31,544 nucleotides of DNA from contig JBAXLO010000026.1 in NCBI GenBank assembly GCA_037134755.1, positions 1-31,544 of the forward strand, in the 5' to 3' direction. The position numbers and the translations under genes are program-made. This document shows positions 15,486 through 23,200 of the stretch, piece by piece; position 1 is the first letter of the stretch; every line of letters begins with the position of its first letter. Origin of the DNA: JBAXLO01 sp037134755. GTDB lineage: Bacteria; Bacteroidota; Bacteroidia; Bacteroidales; JACABE01. Under the pieces are notes generated by a model. That model did no database searches. It saw nothing but the letters and a program-made list of their open reading frames with translations, and was not told the origin of the DNA.

Positions 15486-16211
15486 ATGAAGAATGACTTT
15501 ACAGATTTTCTGTTTAATATAAATGCACTTCAAAATTATTTCTCTATAATATTGGGAATAATTATTACTGTTTTTTTAATTGATAAACTAATAAAAAACA
15601 GAGAAAAAAGAAAAAACCTACCAATTAAGGCAATTGCCTATTCTTTACTTTGGGAAAGAATAGATAATTTTTTAGATGACTTTCTTCCATTAGAATTTAG
15701 AAATGTTAATTTTGGTTCAATTAATTTTGAAACTTATTTTGACTCTACCACCTTTTTAATAAAAAAATACGAAGATTACGAATTGAGAGAATACATGGAA
15801 AGATCCTATGAAAAAGAAATTTTATCAATAAATAGGTTAAAATTTAATAAAGATATATATGAGAAGAATATTAAACATTACAATGATAATCTTAATAAAA
15901 TTGCGCAATTTAATAAAGATTTATCTGATATTATCACTCAATATAAATTTGTTATAGATTATGAATTAGTTATTTTAATAAATTCAAATATATATAAAAT
16001 TAAAAAACATTTTCAAACCTATAAATCAAAAATTCAAGATATTGAAGATTTTGACAATGTAAAATTGTACTTTATCCTTCCTACCTTGATAAAAAATTCA
16101 ATTGGAATTAGAGAATTTCTTATAGCAAATAATGTGCAAAAAAAGTACAGATTGCAAACTAAACTTTTATCATTCTTTAAGCGTATCTTATTTTTAAAGA
16201 AATTAAATTAA
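15486..16211 (+). CDS. Hypothetical membrane protein with coiled-coil region
   Basis: This is a 241-residue protein starting at ATG 15486. An open extension to a TTG at 15402 would overlap the upstream gene and looks less likely. One transmembrane helix lies at about 17-36 (YFSIILGIIITVFLIDKLI), followed by a basic stop-transfer stretch (KNREKRK). The rest is charged and helical, with a likely coiled coil at about 100-185 and a very basic C-terminus. No catalytic motif is seen and no family is recognised. It follows the membrane-anchored nuclease-like gene and probably works with it. The stop codon falls inside a (AAATT)5 tract at 16200-16224; slippage there would change only the last residues. 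Confidence 0.7.
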   Translation: MKNDFTDFLFNINALQNYFSIILGIIITVFLIDKLIKNREKRKNLPIKAIAYSLLWERIDNFLDDFLPLEFRNVNFGSINFETYFDSTTFLIKKYEDYELREYMERSYEKEILSINRLKFNKDIYEKNIKHYNDNLNKIAQFNKDLSDIITQYKFVIDYELVILINSNIYKIKKHFQTYKSKIQDIEDFDNVKLYFILPTLIKNSIGIREFLIANNVQKKYRLQTKLLSFFKRILFLKKLN

Positions 16212-16230
16212 ATTAAATTAAATTAATTTT

Positions 16231-16282
16231 ATACTGTTGACGGAGTATGTAGCAGTGGTGGGAAGGTTGGGATATGGAGGCA
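16231..16282 (+). repeat. Post-gene repeat element, copy A
   Basis: This is a copy of a 51-54-bp element that begins 20 nt after the stop at 16211. Its last 34 or so bases, ending in GGGATATGGAGGCA, are almost identical to copies B (18210) and C (19392); the first 18 bases diverge. Confidence 0.8.
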
Positions 16283-16360
16283 AATTATAAATATATTATA
16301 TCGATAAAAGAAATACGAAAATAATAAGAAAACTTATGAATTTATGTTATAGATAATGTA

Positions 16361-16368
16361 TATCTTTG
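16361..16368 (+). promoter_or_regulatory. Bacteroidota -7 box (TATCTTTG) for the ImmA-like/PIN operon
   Basis: TATCTTTGT matches TAnnTTTG exactly, about 86 bp before the TTG start at 16454. Confidence 0.6.
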
Positions 16369-16453
16369 TGAAAATTATTTCTGAAATAAATTATGACTAA
16401 AACGCTATAGAATTAGACAATAACAAAACAAACAATAAAACAAATACATATTC

Positions 16454-17611
16454 TTGAAAATTGAACAAAACATATCACGATTAAAATTTCTGCTGTCATT
16501 ATACAAAATAACAGTGGATGAGTTATTGTCTATGATTAGTGTAGGTCTTAAAAAACCTTTAACTAAAGTTGATATTATGAGTAATGATATTAACATAAGT
16601 CATTTAAAAAGGATAGATAGTATTTTTAATAAAGGTCTTCACTTTTATCTTGACCCTAAATCTCCTGAGGTTTCAAAAGATGCAAGTATCTTTTTTAGAA
16701 AATCAAAATTTGGAGTTGATTTAAACATTGGCTCAAAGAAAATTGTAAATCAATTTGAAGAATTCAAAATTTCTCTTTCAGCTATTGCAAAACTTGCTGA
16801 AATGAATTTAGAAAGAACTTTACCTATAAATAAAATTCAAGATAATCCTAAGATAGTTGCTCAACAGCTTAGAAAAGAACTTTACCCTGAATTTGATTAT
16901 GTTCCTAAAACATTTCTAAAGTCTATAATTGGAAAATTTGCTGAAAACAATATTTTAGTTTTTGAATTTGTAGAAACTTGGAATAAAAAAGATAAAGCAA
17001 ATATTGATGGGTTCTTTCTTAATCCAAACGTTATTGTATTAAAAAGAATTCAAACTTCGTTTAGAAGAGAAATCTTTACACTAATTCACGAGTTTGGACA
17101 CTATTTATTGAATAAAGAAGAAGTAGAACAGTTAGAACTTCATGATTTGGCAAATTCAAAATTAAGTAATATAGAAAAATGGTGTAATGATTTTGCATAT
17201 TATTTTTTAGTTGGAGAATATGATAATCTAATCGAAAACATCAATAAAGCTGATGGCTCAAATGACTATTATTTTGAAACAATAGAAACAGTTAGCAAAA
17301 ATACTCACTTAAGTAAAATGGCCTTATTTACCAGACTACTATATAAAAACAAATTATCTTCTTACGATTATAACAATATAAAAGCTGACTTTGATGAAAA
17401 ATACAGATTACGAATAGAAAATGATAAAAAGGAGAGTGATCTTGAAAAACAACAAGGGATAAAACCAGGAGGTTCAACCCCTAAACCAATAAATTCGCCA
17501 TTACTTATTTCAACTATTCAAACTGCATTTTATGAGGGAGTAATTAATGAATATGATTTTTGCAAAACCCTGAATATAAAACCTGATAAAATAGAAAGGT
17601 ATTTACAATGA
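16454..17611 (+). CDS. ImmA/IrrE-type metallopeptidase (COG2856), antitoxin-like
   Basis: This 385-residue protein starts at TTG 16454; a stop codon lies in frame at 16436 and no ATG or GTG is available between. The N-terminal 100 residues contain a helix-turn-helix-like region and are the usual lead of this family. A zinc peptidase domain (about 130-300) carries H212-E-F-G-H216 (TLIHEFGHYLL), the HExxH motif, with further acidic residues after it. The C-terminal region (about 310-385) ends in a helical segment. ImmA/IrrE-like proteins cleave repressors or act as antitoxins. The stop overlaps the start of the next gene by 4 bp (ATGA), so the two are translationally coupled. The partner is a DUF4411/PIN-like protein, a pairing known from toxin-antitoxin surveys. 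Confidence 0.85.
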   Translation: MKIEQNISRLKFLLSLYKITVDELLSMISVGLKKPLTKVDIMSNDINISHLKRIDSIFNKGLHFYLDPKSPEVSKDASIFFRKSKFGVDLNIGSKKIVNQFEEFKISLSAIAKLAEMNLERTLPINKIQDNPKIVAQQLRKELYPEFDYVPKTFLKSIIGKFAENNILVFEFVETWNKKDKANIDGFFLNPNVIVLKRIQTSFRREIFTLIHEFGHYLLNKEEVEQLELHDLANSKLSNIEKWCNDFAYYFLVGEYDNLIENINKADGSNDYYFETIETVSKNTHLSKMALFTRLLYKNKLSSYDYNNIKADFDEKYRLRIENDKKESDLEKQQGIKPGGSTPKPINSPLLISTIQTAFYEGVINEYDFCKTLNIKPDKIERYLQ

Positions 17612-18192
17612 AAATAGTAATAGATACAAGCTCTCTATTATCTTTGGTTCGTTACTACTTACCTTTTGATAAAAATGATGTTTTACATGATTTCATTAAA
17701 GACAAGATATATCAAGGAGAAATAATTATAATTGATAAAGTACTAGAAGAATGTAAATACAATTCAAAAGGATTAATATTAGAAAAATTATCATATTTAT
17801 CAGATAAATCTTTTCAAAAATCTGCTAAGATTCCACATAAAACCGATACTTTAATTGCACCTGCACCCTCTAAATTTCTTAGACAAATCGATAATCAATT
17901 TGTAAATACTATTATACGAAAACAGCGAAAATTAACAGATGTTGAATATGAGAATCAAAAAAATCATTTTCTTGAAGAAGCAGATATGAAAATGATTATT
18001 TTGTGTTTGAATTTAAATAAAGACAATAATCTGTTTAAAGATGTTATTCTAGTAACTGAAGAAACAGAAAATAGTAATGATAATAAGTTGTTTAAAAAAA
18101 TACCTGCAAATTGCAAAGAATTAAATATTACAACAATGACTTTACCTGAGTTATTAGAGAAATATGACGATATAGTTGTAGAATTCAAATAA
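17608..18192 (+). CDS. DUF4411/PIN-like domain protein, putative toxin
   Basis: This 194-residue protein starts at ATG 17608, inside the stop of the upstream gene. It opens with MKIVIDTSSLLSLVRYY, giving D6 of a PIN-type active site; further acidic positions are E47/E48 (VLEECK), E123/E124/D126 (LEEADMKMI) and E151/E152 (ILVTEE). That spacing fits the PIN metal-binding set, and the opening fits DUF4411. PIN toxins are RNases, often cutting tRNA or mRNA. Together with the coupled ImmA-like protein it forms a likely two-component toxin-antitoxin or stress module. The order (putative antitoxin first, overlapping toxin second) is typical. The RNA target is unknown. Copy B of the post-gene element starts 18 nt after the stop. 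Confidence 0.85.
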   Translation: MKIVIDTSSLLSLVRYYLPFDKNDVLHDFIKDKIYQGEIIIIDKVLEECKYNSKGLILEKLSYLSDKSFQKSAKIPHKTDTLIAPAPSKFLRQIDNQFVNTIIRKQRKLTDVEYENQKNHFLEEADMKMIILCLNLNKDNNLFKDVILVTEETENSNDNKLFKKIPANCKELNITTMTLPELLEKYDDIVVEFK

Positions 18193-18209
18193 GATTTCAT
18201 TTACAGTAA

Positions 18210-18263
18210 TACCCAGTTTGTCGTAGTTTGCAGCATTGGTAGGAAGATTTGGATATGGAGGCA
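18210..18263 (+). repeat. Post-gene repeat element, copy B
   Basis: This 54-bp element starts 18 nt after the stop at 18192 and matches copy C at about 47 of 54 positions. It ends in the shared GGATATGGAGGCA; the sequence after it is unrelated to the other copies. Confidence 0.85.
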
Positions 18264-18280
18264 AAGACAAGAAACATCCC

Positions 18281-18303
18281 CCTAGCCCCCTTGTAAGGGG
18301 GAA
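18281..18303. repeat. REP-like hairpin CCCCC-TTGTAA-GGGGG
   Basis: CCCCC at 18286-18290 pairs with GGGGG at 18297-18301 within the text CCTAGCCCCC, a common interspersed intergenic hairpin in this group. It lies between copy B and the RhuM gene and may act as a weak terminator for the toxin-antitoxin operon. Confidence 0.6.
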
Positions 18304-18374
18304 TAAGACAGGAGAAGTGGAATTTGATTGAGAAAGCAATTTTAATTATTCTAAAAATAGAAATAACAAATTTA

Positions 18375-19373
18375 ATGGAAAACACAAATAGTGATAGCTT
18401 AATTTTTTATACCACAGCAGAGGGTGCAATTAAGATAGAAGTTTTTTATAAAGGCGAAAATTTCTGGCTTACTCAAAAAGCCATGGCAAAGCTGTTTGGA
18501 GTTGAAGTTCCGGCTATAAGCAAGCACCTTACGAATATTTATGAAACAGGAGAGTTAAAAGAAGAAGCAACTATTTCCATTTTGGAAACAGTTCAGAAAG
18601 AAGGATTGCGGGATGTTAAGCGAAAGGTTGAATATTATCAACTTGAAGCAGTATTGGCTGTAGGTTACAGAGTAAATTCAGAACAAGCTATACAGTTTCG
18701 GATATGGGCTACTAATACCTTAAAAGAATTTATAATAAAAGGTTTTGTTCTTGATGATGAACGATTGAAACAAGGCAAACATTTTGGTAAAGATTATTTT
18801 GAGGATTTGCTCGAAAGAATCAGGGAAATACGGGCAAGTGAACGAAGATTCTATCAGAAAATAACGGATATTTATGCTTTAAGTGCTAACTATGATAAAA
18901 ATTCAGAAACAACTAAAGATTTTTTTGCTTCAGTACAAAATAAATTACATTGGGCTATAACAGGCAAAACAGCTGCAGAAATTATTTATACTATTGCTGA
19001 TGCAACTAAAATATTTATGGGTCTAAAAACATGGAAACATGCCCCAAATGGTAAAATCTTAAAGAGTGATGTTGCAATAGCAAAAAACTATCTGAACGAA
19101 CAACACATAAAAGAATTGAATCGTATTGTATCTGCCTACCTAGATCTTGCTGAAAATAATGCTCAGCGTGGAATTATAATGACAATGCAAGATTGGATAA
19201 AATTCCTTAATGACTTTTTGCAACTTTCTAATTACCCTATTCTAAAAGATAAAGGTAAAGTAACTATGCTTGAAGCAAAACTTAAAGCCGAAGCAGAATA
19301 TGATAAATACAGAATAATTCAAGATAATGAATACGAATCAGATTTCGATAAAGAAATAAAAAACATTAAATAA
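18375..19373 (+). CDS. rhuM: RhuM-family protein
   Basis: This 332-residue protein starts at ATG 18375 (MENTNSDSLIFYTT); an in-frame upstream ATG at 18324 would add an unlikely 17-residue hydrophobic lead. The RhuM signature is clear: GEGAIKIEVFY-type opening (AEGAIKIEVFYKGENFWLTQKAMAKLFG), ISKHLTNIYETGEL, QLEAVLAVGYRVNSEQAIQFRIWATNTLKEFIIKGF, and a C-terminal half with LHWAITGKTAAEII and RGIIMTMQDWIKFLNDFL. Members are cytoplasmic proteins of unsettled biochemistry, first named in a Salmonella pathogenicity island and often found in defence and mobile islands. The N-terminal half looks like a winged-helix, KilA-N/Fic-associated DNA-binding fold. It has its own spacing from the upstream operon, with copies B and C of the repeat element on either side. 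Confidence 0.92.
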   Translation: MENTNSDSLIFYTTAEGAIKIEVFYKGENFWLTQKAMAKLFGVEVPAISKHLTNIYETGELKEEATISILETVQKEGLRDVKRKVEYYQLEAVLAVGYRVNSEQAIQFRIWATNTLKEFIIKGFVLDDERLKQGKHFGKDYFEDLLERIREIRASERRFYQKITDIYALSANYDKNSETTKDFFASVQNKLHWAITGKTAAEIIYTIADATKIFMGLKTWKHAPNGKILKSDVAIAKNYLNEQHIKELNRIVSAYLDLAENNAQRGIIMTMQDWIKFLNDFLQLSNYPILKDKGKVTMLEAKLKAEAEYDKYRIIQDNEYESDFDKEIKNIK

Positions 19374-19391
19374 TAGTTTAGTAGATTTAGA

Positions 19392-19445
19392 ATCCCAGTT
19401 AGTCGTAGTTTGTAGCAGTGGTGGGAAGATTGGGATATGGAGGCA
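19392..19445 (+). repeat. Post-gene repeat element, copy C
   Basis: This 54-bp element starts 19 nt after the RhuM stop. It is closest to the apparent consensus, matching copy A over its last 34 or so bases and copy B over its full length. Confidence 0.85.
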
Positions 19446-19456
19446 TCCTAACGTGG

Positions 19457-19478
19457 TGCGAAGTTTCCGAACTTCGCA
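19457..19478 (+). terminator. Strong hairpin with TCCG loop after RhuM
   Basis: TGCGAAGTT-TCCG-AACTTCGCA is a perfect 9-bp stem closed by a UNCG-type tetraloop, 84 bp after the RhuM stop. There is no T run, so it may be a mobile palindromic repeat or a 3' stabiliser rather than a true terminator. Confidence 0.55.
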
Positions 19479-19519
19479 TCCATAATTTGTAGTTTTCAAA
19501 ACAACAACCCATTGTTCCA

Positions 19520-19746
19520 ACAGTCCAAATTGTCCAACGTTAAAAGTCTTTGCACCCTTTGCGAAATTCCTTTGCGGTCTTAGCGTGAAATTTTTCAACG
19601 TTTTAAAAAGAAAATAACCAATAAAAATAATCTGCGATAATCATCGCTTGAAAATCCGCATCACCAGCGTTCTATTCATCCCGTTAGTCAACCGTTTTAC
19701 TCCCTTTCCTTCGGAAAGGGCTGGGGTTAGGTCTAGGTCGCAGTTC
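19520..19746. repeat. Mosaic of interspersed intergenic repeats incl. REP-like copy 2
   Basis: Three repeat-like texts lie in a row: one rich in TTTGCG/CCTTTGCGGTCTTAGCGTG (19543-19588), one reading AATCTGCGATAATCATCGC and onward (19629-19675), and a REP-like hairpin CCCTTTCC-TTC-GGAAAGGG (19702-19720) followed by CTGGGGTTAGG and AGGTCGCAGTTCCGTAGCTG. The last matches the composite at 13132-13187. All resemble text I know as common between genes in Bacteroidota. No gene is supported here; a short minus-strand frame across it is a by-product. Confidence 0.6.
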
Positions 19747-19759
19747 CGTAGCTGTTTTG

Positions 19760-20284
19760 CCCCATTCTTCTACTTAACCTGTGAACTTATCTAACTGTTA
19801 TAAAGTTAGTAAAGGAGATGTTAATCAAAATGGCAATCTTTAATTAACCGATGTTACTACTATTTACGTTTAGTTAAACGCTGTCAGATACAAGAACATT
19901 TCATAATTCTATTTAAATGCATTTCCATTTCATAATTCCATAATATTTAATTAATATAAATTGATGAGAATAGAAATGCTTATCCATATATCCGATTTAA
20001 CAATTAATTAACAATATTATAAGAAAAACATCTTGTTTTATTACAATAGTTTTATAATTTTACCGAATTGTTTTTAAATTAACATTTTAAAATTATAATT
20101 AAATATATTACAATTATTTATGAATAGGTTTGTTTTAAAATCGAATTTTAAAAAATTGGCAAGATTTAACTTTAATAGAAAATAGTATATTTTTTATTCA
20201 AAATATTTTAAGAATACAAAATAAATAGATTGAATTTTAACATTTTAAATAATATAAATTAAACATAATTAAAAATTCCTAAGT
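19760..20284 (+). promoter_or_regulatory. AT-rich leader region of the giant adhesin gene
   Basis: These 525 bp contain no credible gene. They are extremely AT-rich toward the 3' end. TAGGTTTG at 20125-20132 fits the TAnnTTTG -7 box and would give a leader of about 145 nt, but no -33 element supports it. No terminator was found between the RhuM hairpin and this region. Confidence 0.35.
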
Positions 20285-23200
20285 ATGAAAAAAATCTTTA
20301 CTATTTTATTTCTAACGATGTTACTATTATTTTCGTTACAAAACTTAAAAGCTCAAAACAGTTGTCTCCAATTTGTTGGTCCTGACAATGTTTCTACTAC
20401 TTCTAATGCAAGCATCCCTGCCACTATAACGACAGGTTTTACTTCATTTACTGTTGAAGCTTGGATTAATCCTTCAGCTTGGTCAACAGTTGGAGGTTAT
20501 CAAAACTCTATTGTTGTTCAGGAAGGTGGTACCGGTGGTTTTATGTTCAGGGGTGGGAGCAATTCTGTATCGTTTTATGTTGATTGCGGTGGTACTTATT
20601 ATGGTGTTACTGCTAGTACCTCTGTTCTCAACGCTTGGCATCATTATGCCGGTGTTTACAATGGATCTGCTGTTATATTATATCAGGACGGAGTTCAGGT
20701 AGCCTCTACAGCTGCTTCCGGTAGCTATGTGGTTGACGCTACTACTCCAATTGAAATTGGTAATGACTATGGTTATCCTTCCAGATGCTTTCTGGGTATG
20801 ATTGATGAAGTAAGAATATGGAGTACTGCTGTTAGTGCAGGTACTATTTCAAGCTGGTATAATATACCTGTTACATCTTCACATCCTAATTATGCTAATC
20901 TTTCAGGTTATTATAAAATGGATAATACTACAGCAGGTGTACTTACAGCTACTGTAGGTACTAACGGAACCGTTACAAATACTAATTATGTTCCAAGTAA
21001 TAATTCTTTATTTTTAGATGGTTCTCCTTATTTAACTTCTTCAGCTTATTCTTTAGGATTTGGTTATATAGCTTTTGGAGGCTCTTCAACTCCACAATCA
21101 ATTTCATTAGCAGGTGCTAACTTAACCTCTAATGGTACAATTACTTTAACTGCTCCAACCGGATATGGTCTTTGTTTAACTTCAGGTGGTACTTATACCG
21201 GTACTTTACCAATAACTTACACAGGCACTACTGTTCCGGCAACAACTGTATATGTGAAATTTACTCCTCCGGCTAATAATACAGCATATAATGGTAATAT
21301 TGTTGTATCAGGCGGCGGAATTACTTCATATAATATTGCTGTTACAGGCAGTTCCATTGCCATTTTGACAGAAGGATTTGAAGAAGGAGGTGCTTTTCCT
21401 CCCGGCAGTTCATGGACATCATCTTCAACAAGTAGTTCTCCATGGCAAATTGCAACTTCAGGTACAGGAACTCCCGGTCCTGCTCCTCATGGAGGAACAT
21501 ATATGGCATATTTTAATAGTTATACTTACACAGCTGGAAATGTTGCATTGCTTAGTACACCGGCAACATTTTTAGGAAAAATAAGCTTTTATATGTACAC
21601 ATATGCGGGTGCTTATACTGATAATGTAGCAGTTTATATAAATACCTCACCTAGTATCACAGGTGGAACATTATTGGGCACTGTTACACCAAACAATACA
21701 GGCAACAGTACTTGGGTTCAATATACTTACAGCCCTTCCACTTCATTACCTCAAGGCTCCTATTATTATATATTTTATGCAACAAGTGCTTATGGAGATG
21801 ATATGTATTTAGATGATATCACAATTACAGCATATCTACCATGTGCTTCTCCTACTAATCAACCTACTGCATTAACATTAGGAATTTCGTCCCCTGTTTC
21901 AGGTACTTTTACTGCCGCTACAGGTGGTACTCTTCCCGACCATTATCTTGTTGTGCGAAACACTACAGGAACAACACCGATACCTGTTAACGGAACATTA
22001 TATACTGTTGGGCAGCCCATTTTAGGTTCTACTGATACCGTAGTTGCATATCCAACAAGCGGCTCATTTTCTGACGCTAATCGTATAATAGGAAAGAAAT
22101 ATTATTATTACGTTTTTTCTGCTATAGCTAATACCTGTTTAGGTGGTCCAATTTATAACACTACATCCCCGCTTACTAATAGTACAACTATTACTTCAGT
22201 TGCCTTTACAACTGCCGGTAATTCAACATGGACTTGCCCTACAGGAGTTACGTCTGTAACTATCCAATGTTGGGGTGCCGGTGGAGGAGGTGGAGCAACT
22301 GCTGTTAAATATTCATTAGCCGGTGGAGGTGCCGGAGGTTCTTATGTGCAATATAATTTACCAGTAACAGCCGGGAATGTTTACAATTTAACCGTAGGTG
22401 CTGGAGCTGCTGCAACTAATGGAGGTAGTAGTTATTTTGGGAATACAACTGCAGGATCTTCAACCGGAGCAACAGTTTTAGCTGTTGGTGGAAACAAAGG
22501 CACTACAAATACAACTACAGGTACATCTACAACTTATACTACTGCTGCATCAGGAGCAGCTTTAACTTCGGGTAATGTACCTTCTTCCGGAGCAACATTT
22601 AGTTATTACGGAACTGCAGGTATTGCAGCTGTTGCATCTTCAAAAACTTCCGGTGGTGGTGGAGCTGGTGCCGGAGCCAGCGGATCTACAGGTGGTGGAG
22701 CCGGTGGTGCAGCATTAGTAGCTGCTGGTGGAAACGGTAATGTAGGTACTGCACCGGGTGGCGGTGGTAGTGGTGGGGAAAATGCAAATACAACAACATC
22801 AAGAACTGGTGGTGCAGGTGGTAAGGGTTATGTTGCTATTACAGCGAATTGCACTGTACAGCCTGCCAATTTATCTCTTGCTTCAGGACCTACGTCTATC
22901 ACACTTTCTTACAGTGCTTCAGTTAATGCAGATCATTATCTTATCGTAAGAAATACTACAGGAACAGTTCCTACAAATCCTGCAACAGGAACAACATATA
23001 CTGTAGGAACATCAACACTTGGCACTGGAAATCTTGTAGTAGGTTATACTACCGGTATAACATTTAACAATACAGGTTTAACATCTAATACTAAATACTA
23101 TTACTATATATATGCTGCAACAACTACGCCATATAGCGGGGGCCCTATTTATTTAACAACATCACCAACTAACGGCAGTGCTTTTACTACTTGTCCTGCT

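Noticed and set aside
18154..18385. Two minus-strand ORFs across copy B
   Set aside because: They combine antisense of a gene end, the repeat element and a REP-like hairpin; there is no start signal or domain.
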